In this document: one piece after another, positions 46,751-56,620 of the stretch
How the letters are laid out: each line of letters starts with the position of its first letter
Numbering within the stretch: position 1 is the stretch's first letter
From: Acidobacteriaceae bacterium
GTDB lineage: Bacteria > Acidobacteriota > Terriglobia > Terriglobales > Acidobacteriaceae
NCBI GenBank assembly: GCA_027449965.1
Contig: DAIDKP010000013.1
Location: 62,001 to 126,000, forward strand
Direction: 5' to 3'
DNA length: 64,000 nucleotides
The notes under the pieces: generated by a model
The model's input: the letters and a program-made list of their open reading frames with translations, nothing else
The model's database searches: none
Told to the model about the DNA's origin: nothing
Position numbers and translations under genes: made by a program

Positions 46751-49700
46751 TCATTGTATGGAGCGATACTCGGCCATCGCTCGTCGTCGCAGCAGAAAGG
46801 AATCATCGGCGTCTTTCCACAGCGCCAGCACATCCTGATACGCGGTTCGGCTGGCGGCCAGGTCGCCGGATTGCCGAAGCGCTCGCGCAAGTCCAAGCTG
46901 AGCCAGCGCAGAGGTTGGGCAGTTCAAAACCAGTCCGCGATGCAGAAGAATGCTGCGGAATGCTGCGGCTGCGGCGACGGGCTGATGCTCGGCCAGCAAC
47001 ACCTGGCCAAGAGTGAAGGCGGCGTCCATGCACTGGCCCGGCGTGAAGATGCCGAGATCGTAGTCATGGGTTCCCTCCAGCGCGGAGATGGCCTGCGGAT
47101 ACAAGCCCTGAGCATAGGCGATGCGAGCGCGGAGAATGGGGAGCCAGTATGACTGGATGAGTGTATCGAGCGGGTGCGCGGCGGAGAGCGAATGCAGGAG
47201 CGACTGCGCACGTGCAGTATCCCCGGTGTATGTGGCAGCGAGTGCAAGTAGTAGCTGAAGGTCGCTGCCCTGCGTGGCGCTGGGAGTGGCAAGCGCAAGG
47301 GCGGCAAGATGGCGCGAACGGTCAAGCGCTCCCAACTCCGCCTGTCGCAGAGCTTCGCCGGCCAGCCAGTTGGCGCGGGTCTCCGCGTCTCCGGCGCGAA
47401 GAGCGATGCTGGCTGCCTGCTGCGCGTCACGATTGCCCTCGAGAAGCTGTCCGGCTCGATCCTCAGTGGCTGCCTGCTGCGCGAGCAGCGTATCTTCGAC
47501 GCCAGGAAAGCGCGACGCGGAGACCAGCAACTGATTCATCGTGGCCTTGTCGTCGGTATAGAAGGCAAGATCGTACTCATCGAGCTGAATGTTGAGATCG
47601 TGTAGGTTGAGCTGGTGAGCCTGATCCAGCACGGAGCGAGCTTCATCGGGTCGTTCGACGGCCAGATAAAGTTGAGCCAGATTGCCGTAGCTGGGCGAGA
47701 GGCCGGGTATCTCGGCGATCGCGCGGCGCTGAAGTTCGATGGCTCTTTCGTATTGGCCGGTGAAGGCGTAATCGACGCTGAGATTGATGGTCCATGCCAT
47801 GTCGTGTGGATAGGCGGAGGCCCATTTTTGATAGGTTTCCATCTCCTTGTCCACCTCGCCGGTGACAAATCCGTAGTAGTGAGAGACGATGTAGAAGCGC
47901 TCCCACTCGGTGACGCGATCTCGGCGGTCAAATGCCTGTTGCATGGCCTGGTTCGCGCGGAGCGTCTCGCCCATGTTGCCGTAAACAGTGCCAAGCCTGG
48001 CGTAAGCCATCGCAAAGTTGGGATCGATCTCGGTAGCGTGAAGGAAGTATGGCAATGCGGCAGCTTCGCCCTGTGTATTCCACACTTGCGTGCCCTGGGC
48101 AAAAGCGGTCAGAGCCTCCATCGAAGGGGTGGTGGCCTCGACCAGCGGAACATCGTATTTGAGAATGGAGGCGCTCGGTTCTCCGAGGTTAGGGCGCAGC
48201 GCTTCGGCCACTCGATCCAACGCATCGAGCACGGAGTCGCGAAACTCCACCGGTGCCTGTTGAACGGCGATCTGCTTGCCGGTGCTGCACTGGAAGGCGC
48301 GAATGCCAATGATGTAGCCGGTGCTGGTGCTGGCAAGAAATCCCTGGAGGACATCTTGTCCGTCTTCGCGCTGGCAGACCTGGAGCGCGATTTTGAGGGT
48401 GAGCCGCTCCTGCTCCGGAAGGCGCATGTAGCGTAGAGCCAGGTGGATCTTCTGCTCCGGCAGGAGTGTGAGATAGGGCGTCTGCTGGAGTTTGGCGGCG
48501 AGTGCGGTGTCCAGGCCATGATCGAAGGTGGATAGGCCGGTAGTATTCACAAAGTCAGCGAGCACGAGGGTGAGATTTTCTGGTGCTGCTCCGGGCAGAT
48601 GGCGGCGGCGAACGAAGAATGTCGCCCAAGCCGCAAGCAGCAGGCCGACCGCGATGGTGAGGAGTGAGCGCCAACCAGGATTGGCCCACAGCGCGCCTCG
48701 ACGCAACAAGGGCTGAGAGCCCAAGAACGGTCGAATGCCGGAGATCGCCGGCTTGCTGCGAGTGTCTCTTCCGTGGGAAAGATGATCGAGAAGCTCGGCA
48801 ACTTCAGCGGCTGAGGATGGGCGCAGCGTCGGATCGCGCTGCAGACAGCGAGCGATGAGATGGTCCCACTCGGGATGAAGGTCTTGGACGACGCGGGAGG
48901 GCAGCGGCGGCGGCTCGATCAGTCGCCGAAGCGCGGAAAAAAGCTGCGAGTCGGCATCGAAGGCGCGAACCCCTGTGATGGCCATGTAGGCTATGAGTCC
49001 GAGGCAGTAGAGATCGGAAGCCGGTGTCAGTGTTTTGCCCTCAATCTGCTCCGGAGACATGAATTCGGGCGTGCCGAAGGCAAGCTGACGGCTGGCGGTA
49101 AGGGTGGTCATTGCGGAGGAGTCGCAGCTCCAGGCCATGCCAAAGTCAGTGATGACGGCGCGCAAAGCTCCATCTCTGTCGGTTTCGATGAGGATATTGC
49201 CGGGCTTGAGGTCGCGATGGAGGATGCCCGCGGCGTGCGCTGCGCCCAAAGCGGAAGCCGTCTGTGTGAGTAGCAGGATCGCTTCCGGCTCCGGCAGCCT
49301 GCCCCGCTCGCGAATGCGCTCGGCGAGCGTTGGCCCGGACAAAAGCTCCATGCTGAGAAACAGGACATCTCCGGTAGCGGGGTCGTGGTGGCGAAAGAGG
49401 TCGAAGATGCGGCAGGCGTTGGGATGGGTGACCTGTTTGGCCAGATGGACCTCGCGCCGAAAACGAGCAAGCATCCCGGGATAATCGGCAATCTCCGGGC
49501 GAATAACCTTGATGGCGACGGGCATACGAAGTTCGATGTCCTCGGCCTCGTAGACCTCGCCCATGCCCCCGCGAGCGCAAAAACGGACAATCCGGAAGCG
49601 TTCCGCGAGCAGGGTCCCCAGCTGGATGCGCCCCGAGTGGGCAACGACACCCATGCTGGCGGCAAAAAGCTCACGAGCACCAAGAAAGGATCCAGCTTCT

Positions 49701-49852
49701 TCATTGGCCTGGAGCAGATCGTCGAGCATGCCGCGCAAATTTGGATTGAGTTGCTGACGATTGAGGAATTCGAGTCGAGCGGACGGCTCCATGTCCAGCA
49801 TGGAGTGAAAAAGCGCCTTGACCTGATCCCATTCCGAGGAGCTGATCTCCAT
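46751..49852 (-). CDS. Serine/threonine protein kinase with TM segment and C-terminal TPR-rich region
   Basis: FCARGGMGEVYEAEDIELRMPVAIKVI, HRDLKPGNILIE, DFGMAW, GTPEFMSPEQI; then TM and TPR-like repeats. Confidence 0.93.
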   Translation of the reverse strand: MEISSSEWDQVKALFHSMLDMEPSARLEFLNRQQLNPNLRGMLDDLLQANEEAGSFLGARELFAASMGVVAHSGRIQLGTLLAERFRIVRFCARGGMGEVYEAEDIELRMPVAIKVIRPEIADYPGMLARFRREVHLAKQVTHPNACRIFDLFRHHDPATGDVLFLSMELLSGPTLAERIRERGRLPEPEAILLLTQTASALGAAHAAGILHRDLKPGNILIETDRDGALRAVITDFGMAWSCDSSAMTTLTASRQLAFGTPEFMSPEQIEGKTLTPASDLYCLGLIAYMAITGVRAFDADSQLFSALRRLIEPPPLPSRVVQDLHPEWDHLIARCLQRDPTLRPSSAAEVAELLDHLSHGRDTRSKPAISGIRPFLGSQPLLRRGALWANPGWRSLLTIAVGLLLAAWATFFVRRRHLPGAAPENLTLVLADFVNTTGLSTFDHGLDTALAAKLQQTPYLTLLPEQKIHLALRYMRLPEQERLTLKIALQVCQREDGQDVLQGFLASTSTGYIIGIRAFQCSTGKQIAVQQAPVEFRDSVLDALDRVAEALRPNLGEPSASILKYDVPLVEATTPSMEALTAFAQGTQVWNTQGEAAALPYFLHATEIDPNFAMAYARLGTVYGNMGETLRANQAMQQAFDRRDRVTEWERFYIVSHYYGFVTGEVDKEMETYQKWASAYPHDMAWTINLSVDYAFTGQYERAIELQRRAIAEIPGLSPSYGNLAQLYLAVERPDEARSVLDQAHQLNLHDLNIQLDEYDLAFYTDDKATMNQLLVSASRFPGVEDTLLAQQAATEDRAGQLLEGNRDAQQAASIALRAGDAETRANWLAGEALRQAELGALDRSRHLAALALATPSATQGSDLQLLLALAATYTGDTARAQSLLHSLSAAHPLDTLIQSYWLPILRARIAYAQGLYPQAISALEGTHDYDLGIFTPGQCMDAAFTLGQVLLAEHQPVAAAAAFRSILLHRGLVLNCPTSALAQLGLARALRQSGDLAASRTAYQDVLALWKDADDSFLLRRRAMAEYRSIQ

Positions 49853-50135
49853 CTTGCGATTCCGGCCTGACTGATTTCCCAACGAGAAAGATGAAATCAC
49901 TACACTGCAACAACTTTGCTTTGTCAAGTGAAGTGTCTTGAAACGACCAATTGCTGCTGGTTGGCTGCTGGATGGCCCGGTTCCGGGCAGGCTGAGATTG
50001 CCTGCTGGAAGTGTTTGGCGGGTTTTGCCGAGTGATTGCGCGTTATCTGCAGATGCGCAAATGCGGATGTGAGCAATTTCCGTGATGCGCCAGCCGGGAT
50101 ACGGGGACAAGTCACCGTTTTGGGGAGGAATCGGT

Positions 50136-53100
50136 ATGCAAAGGGCAGCGGTTCGGCGGATGGTGGGACGCGTAATTTCTCTTCTGTTGAGCGTGGGAAC
50201 GTGTGCGGGAATCTTGAGCACGATGGTGTCTATGACGGGCTGTGTAGGAAGTTCCAAGCCGATTGGTGTGACGATCAGCGCGGCGACAACCACAGTGGAC
50301 GGCACGGATTCGGTCAGTTTGACGGCAACTGTCTCCCACGACAAGAACAGCGCAGGAGTGAAGTGGGCATTGACCGGCGCAGGAGCCTTGTCCGGCCAGA
50401 CGACCAGTGCGGTCAGCTATACGGCGCCTGCAGCCACCACCTCCGCGCAGACGGCGACGATTACCGCGACCTCGGTGGCGGACGCGACGAAAAGCGCAAC
50501 GACGACGATCACCATTCCCGCGATGGTGGGCATCACCACCAGCTCGCTGGGAGCTGGCTCGGTGGGCATGGCTTACAGCACGGCGCTGATGGCCAGTGGC
50601 GGAATTCCACCCTATAGCTGGACCCTTAGCAGCGGAACCTTGCCGCCAAGCCTTAGCTTGTCCACCGCGGGTGTGCTTTCAGGTACCCCGATGGCTGGTG
50701 ATGTGGGGACCTATAACCTGACCTTCCTGGTGACCGACTCCGGCAAGGCAACGGCACTGACTGCGACCCAGGCGCTGAGCCTTTCCGTGACTCCGGCTCC
50801 GGCGATTACCTTTGCTGCGACGTCGCTGGCCACAGCCGATTACAAAGTAGCCTACAGCGCATCGGTGATGGCAAGCGGCGGCGCGGGCACGCTCACGTAT
50901 TCACTGGCAAGCGGTACGCTGCCTGCTGGGTTGGCACTGTCGGCGAGCGGCATGATTACGGGAACGCCGACGGCGACGGGCAGCTTTCCGTTTGCTGTAG
51001 CGGCAGCGGATGCTTTTGGTGACAAGCAGATGCAGAGCTTCACGCTGAAGGTGGTGTATCCGACTTTGACGATCAGCCCGGCTTCGCTGCCCAACGCATA
51101 TGTGGGCGTGAGTTATATGCAGGCGTTGACGGCAAGCGGAGGGTCCGGTGCTGGCTTTGTGTGGAGCGTGTCGAGCGGATCGACATTGCCCGCGGGTCTG
51201 TCCCTGTCAGCGGCTGGAGTTCTCTCGGGATCGCCGACCACATCGGGTTCTTCCAGTTTCGGCGTAACGGTTTCCGACTCTGCGGCCAACACGGCCAATC
51301 AGACGTATACGCTTGTCATCAAGCCAGCACTGGCTGTGACGACGGCAACCACGCTGCCCACTGGCTTTGTGGGGACGAGCTATAGCCAGCAATTGATGGC
51401 AACCGGCGGCTCCGGCACTGGCTATGCGTGGTCAGTGGCAACCGGTGCGCTGCCGGCAGGGTTGACACTGTCCTCCGGAGGACTGATCACCGGTTCGCCA
51501 ACCGCCGCTGGCGCGTTCAGCTTCAGCGCGAAGGTATTGGACTCCGTGGGGAACGCGGCTACGGCGAACTTTACCATCCAGGTGTATGCCGCCTTCACGC
51601 TTTCCGCTCCGAGCGCAACCGTGCCCGGACCTGGAACGACGGGTGGTGTATACAACGGGACAATCACGGCGACCGGCGGAAGCGGAAGCTATGCCTGGTC
51701 AATCACCGGATTGCCTTCCGACGGGATCAGCGCTTCGCCCAACGGCGGCATGGTCAATCTGAGCGGAACGCCAACGTCTGCGACGACGGTGACTTTCACC
51801 GCATCGGTGAAAGACACGGTGACAAACCAGACGCTTGGCCCGAATACCTACAGCATCGTGGTCAGTAACCCGGCGCCGCTGACGCTGCCGAGCACAACGC
51901 CGAGCACCCTGGGAGCGGCAACGGTGGGCCAGGCCTACAATGGGTCGGTGATGGTCGCCGGCGGAGCAGGGCCGTATACCTGGACGATCAATGGGACCAC
52001 GGTTTCCGGCGCGGGCCTTGCATTGTCCAATGGATTGAGCGCAAGCAACGCCGGAGGAAATGCGCTGATGATCTCCGGTACGCCGACTGCAACCACCAGC
52101 GTTTCACTGGCCAATGTCGCGGTGAAAGACAATACGGGAGCAACAACGGGACCGGATACCTATTCGATCGCCGTGAATGCTGCCGGGTCGCAGGTCAGCG
52201 GGCAGATTACGCTGAACTCGAATTGCGGCGGCAGTGTTACATCCGTACCGACGATTACGGTGAGCATCAATACCTCGCCGGTGCAAACCGTAACAACGGA
52301 CAGCCAGGGGAATTACTCCTTTGCCAGTGTGCCGAATGGGAGTTACGTTATTACGCCATCGATAACTGGGCCAAGCTCCGTCTTTTTCCCTGCGACGGCG
52401 ACCGTGACGGTGAACAACAATACCATTACTGGCCAGAACTTTGGCGCATCGCTGGGCTACACAGTCTCTGGGGCGGTGAGTTACAGCGGCTCCAACCGTG
52501 GCCAGGTCTATGTCACGCTCAGCAATAACAATTGCAGCAGCAGCACACTGGGCACAAGCATTACGGAGGCCGAACTCGGCTCCGGAGGCAGCTTCACAAT
52601 TCAAGGAGTTCCTCCGGGTAATTACACAGTGAGCGCAGGCATGGATATTCTAGGCCAGGGTGTACCCAATACTGCCGATCCGACATCGAGCCTGGTGAGC
52701 GAAAGCGTGACCAACGCGAACGTGACCGGGGTCAGCTTGGCATTGACCGACGCGTCGCTGACTACGCCAACCTCCGCGCCGGGCATTCAGGCGATTACGC
52801 CAACCGATCAAGGAGTGATCGTCAGCTACAAGCCCATCACGAACAGCAACAACAGGGAGGAGGTGACATCTTATACCGTTGAATGGAGCACCAGCTCTTC
52901 CTTCAGCAGTCCATCAACCGCAACCTTCCCTGCGATTGGGACCAAGGCCACGGTCTGGATTCTGAATAACAGCACGTCGGGAATCAGCGGGAGCTTTACC
53001 AACGGCACCCAGTACTACTTCCGCGCGCGCGGCAATGTTTCGGCAGGATCCGGCCCCTGGACCGTCTGGGGTGGAAGTTCGCCCACTACGGTGACGGCTG

Positions 53101-54086
53101 GAGCACTCTCCGGGTCGAGTTACTACTCGGTGAGCGGAACGGTCACGCTGCCGTCGGGGATAACTCCGACCGGACCTCTCTATGTCGGATACTTTGATAT
53201 GTCGCATGGCGCCGCTTATGCGACAGAGATCGCGAGTCCATCGAATTCATCGTCAAATGCGTTCACGGTATCGGTTCCAAGCGGAAGTAACTACTACTTC
53301 TTTGGCATCCTCGATCAGAACAAGAATGGCGTAGTGGATATAGGCGATGTGACCAATGTGACTCAGGGAAATGGAGCCAACTCAACGGTTTCGATCACGA
53401 GCAGTATGACAGGCCAGAATCTTACCCTGTCAGCCACTAACAGTACGGCCACGGTGAGTACACAGAACCAGATGTTCACCTCTTCCGGAGGTACTTCGCA
53501 GTCCTATGGGCTGAACCTCAGCGTGCGCGCTGGCTATAAACTGCCTGTCGCTGTCACTGTGGTCTCCGGTCCGAATATGATTCATCCTGTCGACTTGCCA
53601 TCCTGTTTCAGTTGCGGACATGTTCAGTTCAACTACTCGCCGAATCTGGGTGGAACGGTGCCCAAAGTCGGAGATGCGTATAGCTTCATGGTCACATACA
53701 GCGACGGGACAACAGAGACTGTGACCAGTTCCGTTACGGCAGTTCTGACTTCGTTTGCCACAGCGTTGTCCCCTTCGGGCAGTGTTCCCGGAGACACAAT
53801 GCCCACGTTTACCTGGACAGACCCATCGAGCGCGAGCAGCTATACCTACCAGTTCAATCTGACGGATAACAGCGGCAACACGATCTGGCAGATTCCAGGG
53901 AATAACAGTAGCTCTGGAAACTTCAGCAGTTCGATCACTTCCATTACATGGGGGACGGATCCAACCGGCTCCAATAACTCACCCAGCGTCTCTTCGCTTA
54001 CGTCAGGAGCATCCTATAACTGGCAGATAGCCGTGCAGGATGCAAACGGAAATCAAGCGTTGACGCAAGTCAATTTCATCCCATAG
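50136..54086 (+). CDS. Large surface lipoprotein with putative Ig (He_PIG) repeats, carboxypeptidase-regulatory-like and Fn3-like segments
   Basis: Lipobox-like SMTGCVGS; repeats of YSxxxMASGGxxPYSWTLSSGTLPPSLSLSTAGVLSGTP type; 1316 aa from start at 50136. Confidence 0.85.
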   Translation: MQRAAVRRMVGRVISLLLSVGTCAGILSTMVSMTGCVGSSKPIGVTISAATTTVDGTDSVSLTATVSHDKNSAGVKWALTGAGALSGQTTSAVSYTAPAATTSAQTATITATSVADATKSATTTITIPAMVGITTSSLGAGSVGMAYSTALMASGGIPPYSWTLSSGTLPPSLSLSTAGVLSGTPMAGDVGTYNLTFLVTDSGKATALTATQALSLSVTPAPAITFAATSLATADYKVAYSASVMASGGAGTLTYSLASGTLPAGLALSASGMITGTPTATGSFPFAVAAADAFGDKQMQSFTLKVVYPTLTISPASLPNAYVGVSYMQALTASGGSGAGFVWSVSSGSTLPAGLSLSAAGVLSGSPTTSGSSSFGVTVSDSAANTANQTYTLVIKPALAVTTATTLPTGFVGTSYSQQLMATGGSGTGYAWSVATGALPAGLTLSSGGLITGSPTAAGAFSFSAKVLDSVGNAATANFTIQVYAAFTLSAPSATVPGPGTTGGVYNGTITATGGSGSYAWSITGLPSDGISASPNGGMVNLSGTPTSATTVTFTASVKDTVTNQTLGPNTYSIVVSNPAPLTLPSTTPSTLGAATVGQAYNGSVMVAGGAGPYTWTINGTTVSGAGLALSNGLSASNAGGNALMISGTPTATTSVSLANVAVKDNTGATTGPDTYSIAVNAAGSQVSGQITLNSNCGGSVTSVPTITVSINTSPVQTVTTDSQGNYSFASVPNGSYVITPSITGPSSVFFPATATVTVNNNTITGQNFGASLGYTVSGAVSYSGSNRGQVYVTLSNNNCSSSTLGTSITEAELGSGGSFTIQGVPPGNYTVSAGMDILGQGVPNTADPTSSLVSESVTNANVTGVSLALTDASLTTPTSAPGIQAITPTDQGVIVSYKPITNSNNREEVTSYTVEWSTSSSFSSPSTATFPAIGTKATVWILNNSTSGISGSFTNGTQYYFRARGNVSAGSGPWTVWGGSSPTTVTAGALSGSSYYSVSGTVTLPSGITPTGPLYVGYFDMSHGAAYATEIASPSNSSSNAFTVSVPSGSNYYFFGILDQNKNGVVDIGDVTNVTQGNGANSTVSITSSMTGQNLTLSATNSTATVSTQNQMFTSSGGTSQSYGLNLSVRAGYKLPVAVTVVSGPNMIHPVDLPSCFSCGHVQFNYSPNLGGTVPKVGDAYSFMVTYSDGTTETVTSSVTAVLTSFATALSPSGSVPGDTMPTFTWTDPSSASSYTYQFNLTDNSGNTIWQIPGNNSSSGNFSSSITSITWGTDPTGSNNSPSVSSLTSGASYNWQIAVQDANGNQALTQVNFIP

Positions 54087-54107
54087 CTGCGTGAAACAGG
54101 CAAGATG

Positions 54108-54153
54108 AGCACAGCGCGATCAGCCATTAGGTTGTTCGCGCTGTGCTTTGTTT
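54108..54153 (+). terminator. Intrinsic terminator downstream of the Ig-repeat lipoprotein
   Basis: 12-bp perfect inverted repeat agcacagcgcga / tcgcgctgtgct followed by TTGTTT. Confidence 0.75.
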
Positions 54154-54234
54154 CAAGCTATGTCGGGAACCACGCATGAGTGATGCGATCCGGGGAGAAT
54201 CGTGCGTGCTTCCTGCTTGAAACGGGGGAAGCGG

Positions 54235-55215
54235 TTATGCCGATGGCGCGCTGCCGCTACATGCCAACTGAATGGATGCTGCGCCCATGAGTGCAGTCTG
54301 AAAGCTGTACGCCGTGGTGCCGCTGCCCTGTGTGAGGAACGGTCCAAGTGCAGCCGCTGCCGAAGCCGATCCGTTATAGACCGAGGTAAGCGTGTCAGTT
54401 GATTCATAGCAGTCATTGTCAGCGGGCAGAATGGAAGTACCGGCAAAGGTGCTTCCGCTGGGAATGGCGCGAGCGAGAGAACGGTGTTCGGCCTCAACGC
54501 CCAGGATAGCCGCGCTGATCTTGGCAAACTCCGAAAGCTGTGCCGAGCTATATGCCGAGCCGCTGGCCGACATCTGCGTCGAACTGTAGGGTGAGACACC
54601 GCCGATCATCAGGCTGAACTCTTCCACAGCCGTCATGTACGCGGCGATGAAGGCCGTCTCCAACGCGACGAGAACAGGGAAGAAGTTGGTGAGCGTATCG
54701 AAGGTGCCGGTAGGAAAGTAGAAGGTCTGTACCGGATCACTGGTGGCTGCGCTGATGTTGAGCTGCGTACGGAAAAGATCGGCGTGCTGGATTTCTTCCG
54801 ACAAAGCGCCACGCAGATAGCCCACGTTGGCCACGCTGCCAGTGGAGCTGACCGTGGTTGCTGTGCCACCAGTGCCGGCCAGGTTCGGGTCCTGGATGAC
54901 GCCACCAACCAATGCGTTGTAGTACATCGTTGTGGCCAGGTCCTCGGCGATGAGTGCGGCGGTGAAGATTTGCTGCGCGGTGTCTGCCGTGACGGTGGCC
55001 TGAGCCATGGCGGTGGTTCCAGTGGAGCCGCATCCGGCGAGTGCAGCCGTACCGGCGACAGCACCGGCAATGCCGACTCCGGCCAGGAAACGTCTTCGGT
55101 TCATGGCCTGGATGGCCTGATCCATGCGGCGAATGGAGTCGATGCCAAAGGACGCAGCATCTTCGGACTGGGAGGCGTGAATGGGTGACTGGTTGCGAAA
55201 ACGTAGCAAGTGCAT
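54235..55215 (-). CDS. Ferritin-like domain protein with twin-arginine-type signal
   Basis: NRRRFLAGVGIAGAVAGTAALAGCG; ALIAEDLATTMYYNAL, ALSEEIQHADLFR, AVEEFSLM, ILGVEAEHRSLAR; SD GGAGG before ATG at 55215. Confidence 0.85.
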   Translation of the reverse strand: MHLLRFRNQSPIHASQSEDAASFGIDSIRRMDQAIQAMNRRRFLAGVGIAGAVAGTAALAGCGSTGTTAMAQATVTADTAQQIFTAALIAEDLATTMYYNALVGGVIQDPNLAGTGGTATTVSSTGSVANVGYLRGALSEEIQHADLFRTQLNISAATSDPVQTFYFPTGTFDTLTNFFPVLVALETAFIAAYMTAVEEFSLMIGGVSPYSSTQMSASGSAYSSAQLSEFAKISAAILGVEAEHRSLARAIPSGSTFAGTSILPADNDCYESTDTLTSVYNGSASAAAALGPFLTQGSGTTAYSFQTALMGAASIQLACSGSAPSA

Positions 55216-55340
55216 GAAACCCTCCTGCAATGGGAACGAAGCAGTCTGCAAATTGGATTGGGTCGAGGAAAAAGTTTTTTCACTGGTATTCTTGGGGTGC
55301 GGGTGCGATCGTCTTCCGGCACAATTTCGAGGTGAACAGG

Positions 55341-56615
55341 ATGCAAGCGGGGTCAGGCAGGGCCACAAGCGGGAAGCGTATTCCGCGCTTGTTGTGTTGC
55401 TCACTTCTGTCGATGGCCGGTTGGGTTGGCTGTGGTCATTTTCAGCCTCATGCGCACAGCTATGTGTATGTCTCGGCGCGCGAGGTGTATCTGCGGGATC
55501 GCGTTGCCGCAGTCTCCAATCGTGTGGCGCTGGTGAAAAACGGCGCGCGGCTGGAGGTGCTCGAGCAGGGCCATCGTTTTGATCGGGTCAGGACGCAGGA
55601 CGGAAAAGTGGGCTGGCTGATGGATCATCTGGTCATCAATGAGCAGCAGTATGACGCCTATCAACATCTGGCAATGCAGCACGCGCAGGATCCGGTTGTG
55701 GCTACGGCGCAGCTTCGCGATGATCTCTACCTGCATCGCACGCCGGGCAGGCAGACGGATCATTTCTATCTGGTTGCGGGCAACTCCCATGTTGCGCTGC
55801 TCGAGCGAGCGTCGATTCCGCATATGGTGCCCGGCGCTGTTCCAGCTCCGGCTGCTGCCGCAGGACAAAAGACACAGCAGGCAGCCGAGATTCCGATGGA
55901 AGACTGGTGGCTGGTGCGGGATAGCAACGGCGACACGGGGTGGCTGCTGGGTAGTCGCGTGGATGTCGATATTCCCGACGCAATCGGAGAATATGCCGAA
56001 GGACAGCGCATGGTGGCGGATTATCCGCTGGCGACGGTGACCGACGATGGGCGCACTCCACGCGAGGAAGCGCAGACGAGCCGTCACGGTCACCACGCTG
56101 GACGAAAAGCAGGCCGCGCGGGCAATAAGTCCGAAGCCGGAACTGCGGTCGGCGCAGATGTCGGCGCTGCAAATTCCAACACGCAGGTCACGGCTCCAAC
56201 CCCGCGACAGATGACCGAATATCTGGTGTTGCTGGCGCAGCCGAAGAGCGGACTTCCGTACGATTTTGACCAGATTCGCGTCTTTACCTGGAGCCTGAAT
56301 CATCATCGTTACGAGACAGCGTATCGGCTGCGAGGATTTGAGGGCTTTTTGCCGGTGACGATTACGCACGAATCGGTCAATGGCTTGCAGTATCCCGCCT
56401 TTGCTTTTCGCATCGCGGGCGAGGGCGGATCCGTGATGGATCCTTCGACTGGGATCGCACATCCGGTTGCGCCGCGAACTGTCAGCTTCCGGATGGAAGG
56501 AAATATCATCCGGCGAACCGGGGCAGATCAGGCTCCGATCGAAACGCGCAAGGACGGACAGGGAGACCCTGCGGCTGCCGGAAAGACGGCGAAGGCGCAC
56601 AAGCATCGCCGATAG
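55341..56615 (+). CDS. SH3-domain-like lipoprotein of unknown function
   Basis: MAGWVGCG lipobox-like; VYVSAREVYLRDRVAAVSNRVALVKNGARLEVLEQGHRFDRVRTQDGKVGWL bacterial SH3-like. Confidence 0.7.
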   Translation: MQAGSGRATSGKRIPRLLCCSLLSMAGWVGCGHFQPHAHSYVYVSAREVYLRDRVAAVSNRVALVKNGARLEVLEQGHRFDRVRTQDGKVGWLMDHLVINEQQYDAYQHLAMQHAQDPVVATAQLRDDLYLHRTPGRQTDHFYLVAGNSHVALLERASIPHMVPGAVPAPAAAAGQKTQQAAEIPMEDWWLVRDSNGDTGWLLGSRVDVDIPDAIGEYAEGQRMVADYPLATVTDDGRTPREEAQTSRHGHHAGRKAGRAGNKSEAGTAVGADVGAANSNTQVTAPTPRQMTEYLVLLAQPKSGLPYDFDQIRVFTWSLNHHRYETAYRLRGFEGFLPVTITHESVNGLQYPAFAFRIAGEGGSVMDPSTGIAHPVAPRTVSFRMEGNIIRRTGADQAPIETRKDGQGDPAAAGKTAKAHKHRR

Positions 56616-56620
56616 CTGAC

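Noticed and set aside
55401-56606. 401-aa minus-strand ORF
   Set aside because: Antisense to the SH3-like lipoprotein, which has a lipobox and coherent domain
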